Shown: in pieces, positions 59,927 through 64,000 of the stretch
Layout of the letters: every line of letters begins with the position of its first letter
Position numbering within the stretch: the stretch's first letter is position 1
Assembly (NCBI RefSeq): GCF_036924535.1
Contig: NZ_JAZHRT010000001.1
Location: 4,340,001 to 4,404,000, forward strand
Direction of reading: 5' to 3'
Length of the DNA: 64,000 bases
From: Bradyrhizobium sp. AZCC 2262
GTDB lineage: Bacteria; Pseudomonadota; Alphaproteobacteria; Rhizobiales; Xanthobacteraceae
Translations under genes and position numbers: made by a program
The notes under the pieces: model-generated
The model's input: the letters and a program-made list of their open reading frames with translations, nothing else
What the model was told of the DNA's origin: nothing
The model's database searches: none

Positions 59927-60814
59927 ATGGACCTCCGGCGTCTCCGCTATTTCGTCGCCGTCGCTGAAGAACGCAGCGTTGGCCGGGCGGCCGTGCGCCT
60001 GCGCATGGCGCAGCCGCCGCTGTCGGTCCAGATCCGCAAGCTGGAATCGGAAGTCGGAACCCCGCTGTTTCGTCGCGGCGCGCGGGGGATGGAGCTGACC
60101 GCGGCCGGTCGCGCCTTGCTGTTGCGCGCGCGTGAAGCGCTGGCCCTGACGGCTGAAGGTTTTGAGGCAGCCCGCGCTGTGGCAGCGGGACGTCGGGGAA
60201 GATTGTCGGTCGGTTACATGTTCGCGCTTGCCCACGCCGTGTTGCCGAGGCTCGTTCCGGAACTTCGAAGGTCCCTTCCAAAGGTCGACCTGGAGTTTAT
60301 CGAACTGAGCGCATCGACGCGCGAGGCACGGGTGCTGGATCACAGCGTGACTGTCGCGCTGTGCATGCCCGCCATTCGCCACAGCGAGATCGAGGTCTCC
60401 ACGATCGGAAAGCAGCGATTGATGCTGGCCATGCCGGCCGGTTCGCAGCTGGCGCGCTCGGCGACCGTCCCGGTGAGAAAGCTGCAAGGCCGCCCGCTGA
60501 TAAGTTTGCCCGGGTCTGCCGAGGACCCGGCGAACTCCGTTGTGACTTCGCTGCTACGGCGGCATCAGGTCAGCATGACGGTCGCGAACCGGGTCGAGAC
60601 GGTCCACTCGGCGCTCAGCCTCGTCCTTGCCGGAGAGGGCATGGCGATCCTTCCCGCCTGCGCCCAGCTCGGATGCCCGACCGGCGTCGTGTTCAGGCCC
60701 TTCCGCGACGCCGACGATGCCATCGACGTCGCGGTTTGCTGGCGTCGGGATTCTCTCAATCCACTGGTCCGGAATTTTCTCAAATGCGCGGAAAAGGTAA
60801 TCCGCAGCGCCTGA
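59927..60814 (+). CDS. LysR-type regulator of the amidase/ABC operon
   Basis: A 295-residue LysR protein. The N-terminal helix-turn-helix starts MDLRRLRYFVAVAEERSV and includes MAQPPLSVQIRKLE; the effector domain follows. Divergent to the amidase, it probably regulates uptake and hydrolysis of the amide substrate (inference from position). It is convergent with the PPOX gene, 40 bp between stops. Confidence 0.87.
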   Translation: MDLRRLRYFVAVAEERSVGRAAVRLRMAQPPLSVQIRKLESEVGTPLFRRGARGMELTAAGRALLLRAREALALTAEGFEAARAVAAGRRGRLSVGYMFALAHAVLPRLVPELRRSLPKVDLEFIELSASTREARVLDHSVTVALCMPAIRHSEIEVSTIGKQRLMLAMPAGSQLARSATVPVRKLQGRPLISLPGSAEDPANSVVTSLLRRHQVSMTVANRVETVHSALSLVLAGEGMAILPACAQLGCPTGVVFRPFRDADDAIDVAVCWRRDSLNPLVRNFLKCAEKVIRSA

Positions 60815-60854
60815 GACCATCGGCTTGCCAGATCGCGATGCGATTATCAGCATA

Positions 60855-61466
60855 TCACCACATCGTCTGCCGCGCGCGCTCCGGCCATTCCCGATCGTAT
60901 TTCTCGCCGCCGACGGTGTTGTCGCTCATCTCGGCAAGGATCTGGCCCGGCGTCGGCAAGCTCCTGGGATCGACGCGCTTGTCCGGATTCCAGAGATCGG
61001 AGCGCACGATGGCCCGCGCACACTGGAAGTAAACCTCCTCCACCGTCATGACGATGACGGTGCGCGGCGCCTTGCCCTCCATCTTGAACGACGCCAGCAA
61101 TTCCGGATCGACCGAGACATGCGCGCGGCCGTTGACGCGCAGCGTGCTGCCGGAACCCGGGATGAGAAACAACAGCGCCACCCGGGGATCACGCACGATG
61201 TTGCGCAGCGAATCGCAGCGGTTGTTGCCGCGGCGGTCCGGCATCATCAACGTCTTCTCGTCGTGGATGCGAACGAAGCCCGGCAGGTCGCCGCGCGGCG
61301 AGCAGTCGAGCCCTTCCGGCCCGCAGGTCGCCAGCGCCACAAACGGCGACTTGTCCATCAACACCCGATAGGCCGGCGTGACCCTGTCCGCGACCTTGAC
61401 CGTCGAGGCATCGTTGGGAAAGCCGTAGACGGCCTCGAGCTGCTCGATGGTCGCAACAACGGTCAT
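60855..61466 (-). CDS. pyridoxamine 5'-phosphate oxidase-family flavoprotein
   Basis: A 203-residue split-barrel FMN protein of the PPOX class (MSMEG_1061-like). Family features are SPFVALATCGPEGLDCSPRGD, MPDRRGNNRCDSLRNI and LFLIPGSGSTLRVNGRA. Members reduce or oxidise varied substrates, often using F420 or FMN. GAGGAGG precedes the ATG. It begins 17 bp after the phnN stop on the same strand, so it is likely the terminal gene of the phosphonate operon, a place where I know no standard role for it. Confidence 0.87.
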   Translation of the reverse strand: MTVVATIEQLEAVYGFPNDASTVKVADRVTPAYRVLMDKSPFVALATCGPEGLDCSPRGDLPGFVRIHDEKTLMMPDRRGNNRCDSLRNIVRDPRVALLFLIPGSGSTLRVNGRAHVSVDPELLASFKMEGKAPRTVIVMTVEEVYFQCARAIVRSDLWNPDKRVDPRSLPTPGQILAEMSDNTVGGEKYDREWPERARQTMW

Positions 61467-61482
61467 TTCCGGTCTCCTCCTC

Positions 61483-62082
61483 TCAATCGTCCCATTTCTC
61501 GCCCTTGATGACGCGGACGAGCTGGCGGGAATGATATTCGGCGCTGCCGGTGTTGACGATGGTCACGTCGGGCGCCGCCGCGGCGTCCTCCACCGTGCGG
61601 CGCAAACGGTTTTCCACCCTGCCGTCGCTGCTTCGTGCGCGCATCGCAATCCGTTCAGCCAGAACGTTTGGCGGTGCGGTGATCACAATCACCACCACGT
61701 CGGCATAGGCGCGGCGCATTGCGCCAATTACGGTGCGCGATACGTTGGCGACGATGGTTCGTCCGGCGCGGATTTCATCGTCGATCGCGCGCGGCAACGC
61801 GTAGCGGTGGCCGTGAGCTTCCCAATGCATGGCATACTCGCCACGCGTCAACGCCTCCTGAAAGGTGCCGGCGCTGACCTCTTCGTTTTCCTCCGATGCC
61901 GACGCTTCGCGCGTAATCACGCGGCGCGGAAACACGATGTTGCCATCGTCAGCACAGGCTGCCTTGGCAAGGCCGAGCAGCGTATCCTTGCCGGCGCCGC
62001 TTGGGCCGACCACCAGCACCAACCGGCCCGGCCCGATGGCGGCGGTCTGATCTGCCGTAGCGGTTGTCAGCGTCTCCGTCAT
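61483..62082 (-). CDS. phnN: ribose 1,5-bisphosphate phosphokinase
   Basis: A 199-residue kinase of the guanylate-kinase-like PhnN family. The P-loop is VGPSGAGKDTLL, followed by RRVITREASASEENEEV, a PhnN-specific stretch. It phosphorylates ribose-1,5-bisphosphate to PRPP at the end of the carbon-phosphorus lyase pathway. Its ATG overlaps the phnM stop by 4 bp. Confidence 0.93.
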   Translation of the reverse strand: MTETLTTATADQTAAIGPGRLVLVVGPSGAGKDTLLGLAKAACADDGNIVFPRRVITREASASEENEEVSAGTFQEALTRGEYAMHWEAHGHRYALPRAIDDEIRAGRTIVANVSRTVIGAMRRAYADVVVIVITAPPNVLAERIAMRARSSDGRVENRLRRTVEDAAAAPDVTIVNTGSAEYHSRQLVRVIKGEKWDD

Positions 62083-63230
62083 GCCACCCGCCGCCCTTCC
62101 CGCCAGACGCTGCGCACCACCGGAATGCCGCGGGCAACATGCACGCGGATCAAATCGGCGCGCTTGCCGGCTGCGATCTCGCCACGGTCCGCAAGGCCCA
62201 CGGCTTCAGCCGGCGTCTTGGTGACCGTGCGGACGGCGGCGGCCAGGTCGATCGCCGGAATGTGCTCCGGCAATTGCAGCGCGGCCATCAAGAGGCTCGA
62301 GGGGATGTAGTCGGAGGACAGGATATCCAGCAATCCCTCGCGGGCGAGATCGATGGCGGCGATGTTGCCGGAGTGCGAACCACCGCGAACCACGTTCGGC
62401 GCCCCCATCAGGATGCCGATGCCGGCCTGGTGCAACCCGCGTGCGGCTTCCATCGTGGTCGGAAACTCCGCCACCGAAACGCGATCCTGGATCGCATCGG
62501 CGACATTTTCCTCGGTCGTATCATCGTGGCTGGCAAGCGGGATCTCATATTGATGCGCAAGGGCCACGATCTCACGCATGTTGGCCGCGGCATATGTCTT
62601 CTGATAGTGGAAGCGCTTCTCGAACAGCGCATCGAGCTCGGCGTCGGTTTTTCCGCCGCCCTTGCCGCGATAATAGTCGCGCAGCTTGACCTCGTCGCGG
62701 AACTGGCGCTGCCCCGGCGTGTGGTCCATCAGCGACATCAGCCGCACGTCGGGCCGGTCGATCAGCTCCTTGGCTTCCTCGACCACGCTCGGCATCGGGA
62801 TTTCGCAGCGCAGATGCAGGAAGTGATCGGCGCGAAGCAGGTTCGCATCGCGCGCGGATGTGATCGCCTCCGCCAGCACGCCTGCCCTGCCGTCAACCTC
62901 CTCGGCGCCATCCTCGCGCCAGACCCGCAGCGAATCCAGCACGGTGGTGATGCCCGAAGTGGCCAACTGTCCGTCGTAGGAAACCACCGCCGCGATCGGA
63001 TCCCAGAACACTTTCGGGCGCGGCACATAGTGCATTTCGAGGTGGTCGGTGTGCAGCTCGATCAAGCCGGGCATGATCAGGTCACCGCCGGCGTCCTCGC
63101 TACCGGACGGCGCACTGCCCTCGCCGAACTCGGCGATGCGGCCGTCGACAAAGGCGATCCAGCCGCGCTCGATCACGCGGTCGGCCAGCACGATGCTGGC
63201 GTTACCGAGGATGGTTTCTTGCCTTGTCAT
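62079..63230 (-). CDS. phnM: alpha-D-ribose 1-methylphosphonate 5-triphosphate diphosphatase
   Basis: A 383-residue amidohydrolase-fold enzyme. Metal-binding motifs are PGLIELHTDHLEMHYVPRP near residue 55 and PLASHDDTTEENV further on. It removes pyrophosphate from the triphosphate intermediate of the carbon-phosphorus lyase route. It lies between phnL (15 bp upstream) and phnN (4-bp overlap) on the same strand. Confidence 0.94.
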   Translation of the reverse strand: MTRQETILGNASIVLADRVIERGWIAFVDGRIAEFGEGSAPSGSEDAGGDLIMPGLIELHTDHLEMHYVPRPKVFWDPIAAVVSYDGQLATSGITTVLDSLRVWREDGAEEVDGRAGVLAEAITSARDANLLRADHFLHLRCEIPMPSVVEEAKELIDRPDVRLMSLMDHTPGQRQFRDEVKLRDYYRGKGGGKTDAELDALFEKRFHYQKTYAAANMREIVALAHQYEIPLASHDDTTEENVADAIQDRVSVAEFPTTMEAARGLHQAGIGILMGAPNVVRGGSHSGNIAAIDLAREGLLDILSSDYIPSSLLMAALQLPEHIPAIDLAAAVRTVTKTPAEAVGLADRGEIAAGKRADLIRVHVARGIPVVRSVWREGRRVA

Positions 63231-63245
63231 CTCACATCTCTTCCT

Positions 63246-63956
63246 TCAAGCCGCGGCGGCAAATGACGTCACGTCGACGATCCGGTCAGCGATCAGGTGA
63301 CGAATTTCATCGTCATGGACGATCGCCACCATCGCAACGCCCTGACGCTTCTTCTCTTCAATCAACTCGACGACAACAGCGCGATTGGCTGCATCGAGCG
63401 AGGCGGTCGGCTCGTCCAGCAACAGTATCGGCAGGTCGGAGATGAAACCATGCGCGATGTTGACCCGCTGCTGTTCGCCGCCGGAGAACGTCGATGGCGG
63501 CAACGCCCACAGCCTCTCGGGAATGTTGAGACGGCGCAGCAGCGCGCCCGCCTTGTCGCGGGCCTCCGTGCGTGTCGTTCCATTCGCAATCAAGGGCTCG
63601 GCGACGACATCGATCGTGGCGACCCGCGGCACCGCACGCAGGAACTGACTGACATAGCCGATCGTCGAGCGGCGCACGCTGAGCACCTCTCGCGGCTCGG
63701 CGGTCGCAAGATCGATCACCGCGCCTCGATGCCGGATGCCGATCCGGCCGCCATCGCAGCGGTAATTGCCAAAAATCATTTTCAGGATCGAGGATTTGCC
63801 GGCGCCGGAAGGGCCGGACAGCACCACGCATTCACCCGGATCGACATGGAACGAGACACCGCGCACCACGGGCAGCTCGACGCCACCCTGCAGGTGCATG
63901 ATAAAGGTCTTCTCAGCGTTGGTGATGTCGATCATCGCAGTCATTGGCGCGCTCAT
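63246..63956 (-). CDS. phnL: carbon-phosphorus lyase ABC-type subunit PhnL
   Basis: A 236-residue ABC-family ATPase of the phosphonate lyase complex. Walker A is GPSGAGKSSILK, the Q-loop GYVSQFLRAVPR, the signature FSGGEQQRVNIAHGF, and Walker B ILLLDEPTASLD. PhnK and PhnL act with the lyase core rather than in transport. Its ATG overlaps the phnK stop at the window end. Confidence 0.93.
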   Translation of the reverse strand: MSAPMTAMIDITNAEKTFIMHLQGGVELPVVRGVSFHVDPGECVVLSGPSGAGKSSILKMIFGNYRCDGGRIGIRHRGAVIDLATAEPREVLSVRRSTIGYVSQFLRAVPRVATIDVVAEPLIANGTTRTEARDKAGALLRRLNIPERLWALPPSTFSGGEQQRVNIAHGFISDLPILLLDEPTASLDAANRAVVVELIEEKKRQGVAMVAIVHDDEIRHLIADRIVDVTSFAAAA

Positions 63957-64000
63957 GCCGGCAAAATCGAGGAAACGAGCAACTGGGTGTAGGGCTCGCG
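63953..64000 (-). CDS. phnK: C-terminal end of PhnK
   Basis: The last 48 bases on the minus strand encode REPYTQLLVSSILPA and a TGA. HPYTQLLVSS-like tails are typical of PhnK and peptide-type ABC ATPases, and a 4-bp overlap with phnL in the usual phnK-phnL order supports the call. The rest of the gene lies outside the window. Confidence 0.8.
   Translation of the reverse strand, partial: REPYTQLLVSSILPA

Overview
The window is about 64 kb of high-GC DNA. Its gene content and order fit an alphaproteobacterium of the Bradyrhizobium type: red-type Rubisco with CbbX, a lanthanide-type methanol dehydrogenase, glutathione-linked formaldehyde oxidation, many Tat signals and many LysR regulators. The genus is inferred from gene content, not from a marker gene. 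No rRNA, tRNA, insertion sequence, prophage or CRISPR array was seen.

Layout. 0-7.3 kb: a periplasmic oxidation group with a Tat-exported alpha/beta hydrolase, a PQQ alcohol dehydrogenase with a Rieske protein, and a divergent two-subunit molybdenum hydroxylase (IorAB-like). 7.3-11.3 kb: ureide catabolism (allE, allA), a DctA-family carrier and a LysR regulator. 11.4-13.1 kb: alanine dehydrogenase and a divergent Lrp-type regulator. 13.1-22.3 kb: the Calvin cycle operon cbbFPTALSX with divergent cbbR. 22.6-26.4 kb: an orphan amino-acid-type binding protein, a Gfo/Idh/MocA oxidoreductase and an FAH-family enzyme.

26.8-52.1 kb is a large methanol/lanthanide island. It holds xoxF, a 4-Cys cytochrome c, formaldehyde dehydrogenase and gfa in one operon; an AraC regulator; a TonB receptor; a FlhSR-like two-component system; and fghA followed by the PQQ-associated ABC system (binding protein, beta-propeller, ATPase, permease and a 203-aa partner). 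It continues with a CXXCW protein and XoxJ, a zinc metallohydrolase and a SoxYZ fusion, a NitT/TauT-like ABC transporter, a pentapeptide-repeat protein, small secreted proteins, a predicted outer-membrane barrel, and an orphan pqqA. 52.9-60.8 kb: an amidase plus dipeptide-type ABC importer operon with a divergent LysR. 60.9-64 kb: the tail of a phosphonate operon (phnK' phnL phnM phnN) followed by a flavin-type PPOX gene.

How it fits together. XoxF would oxidise methanol in the periplasm, passing electrons to the cytochrome. Gfa, FrmA and FghA would take formaldehyde to formate, and CO2 could be fixed by the nearby cbb operon; no formate dehydrogenase is in the window. The most notable non-coding signal is a two-unit 15-bp direct repeat, consensus TTGYCCARGAGCGAA, spaced 21-22 bp. 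It occurs in three intergenic regions: beside xoxF, between the sensor kinase and response regulator genes, and upstream of the orphan pqqA. It looks like one operator tying methanol oxidation, its sensing and PQQ supply into a regulon.
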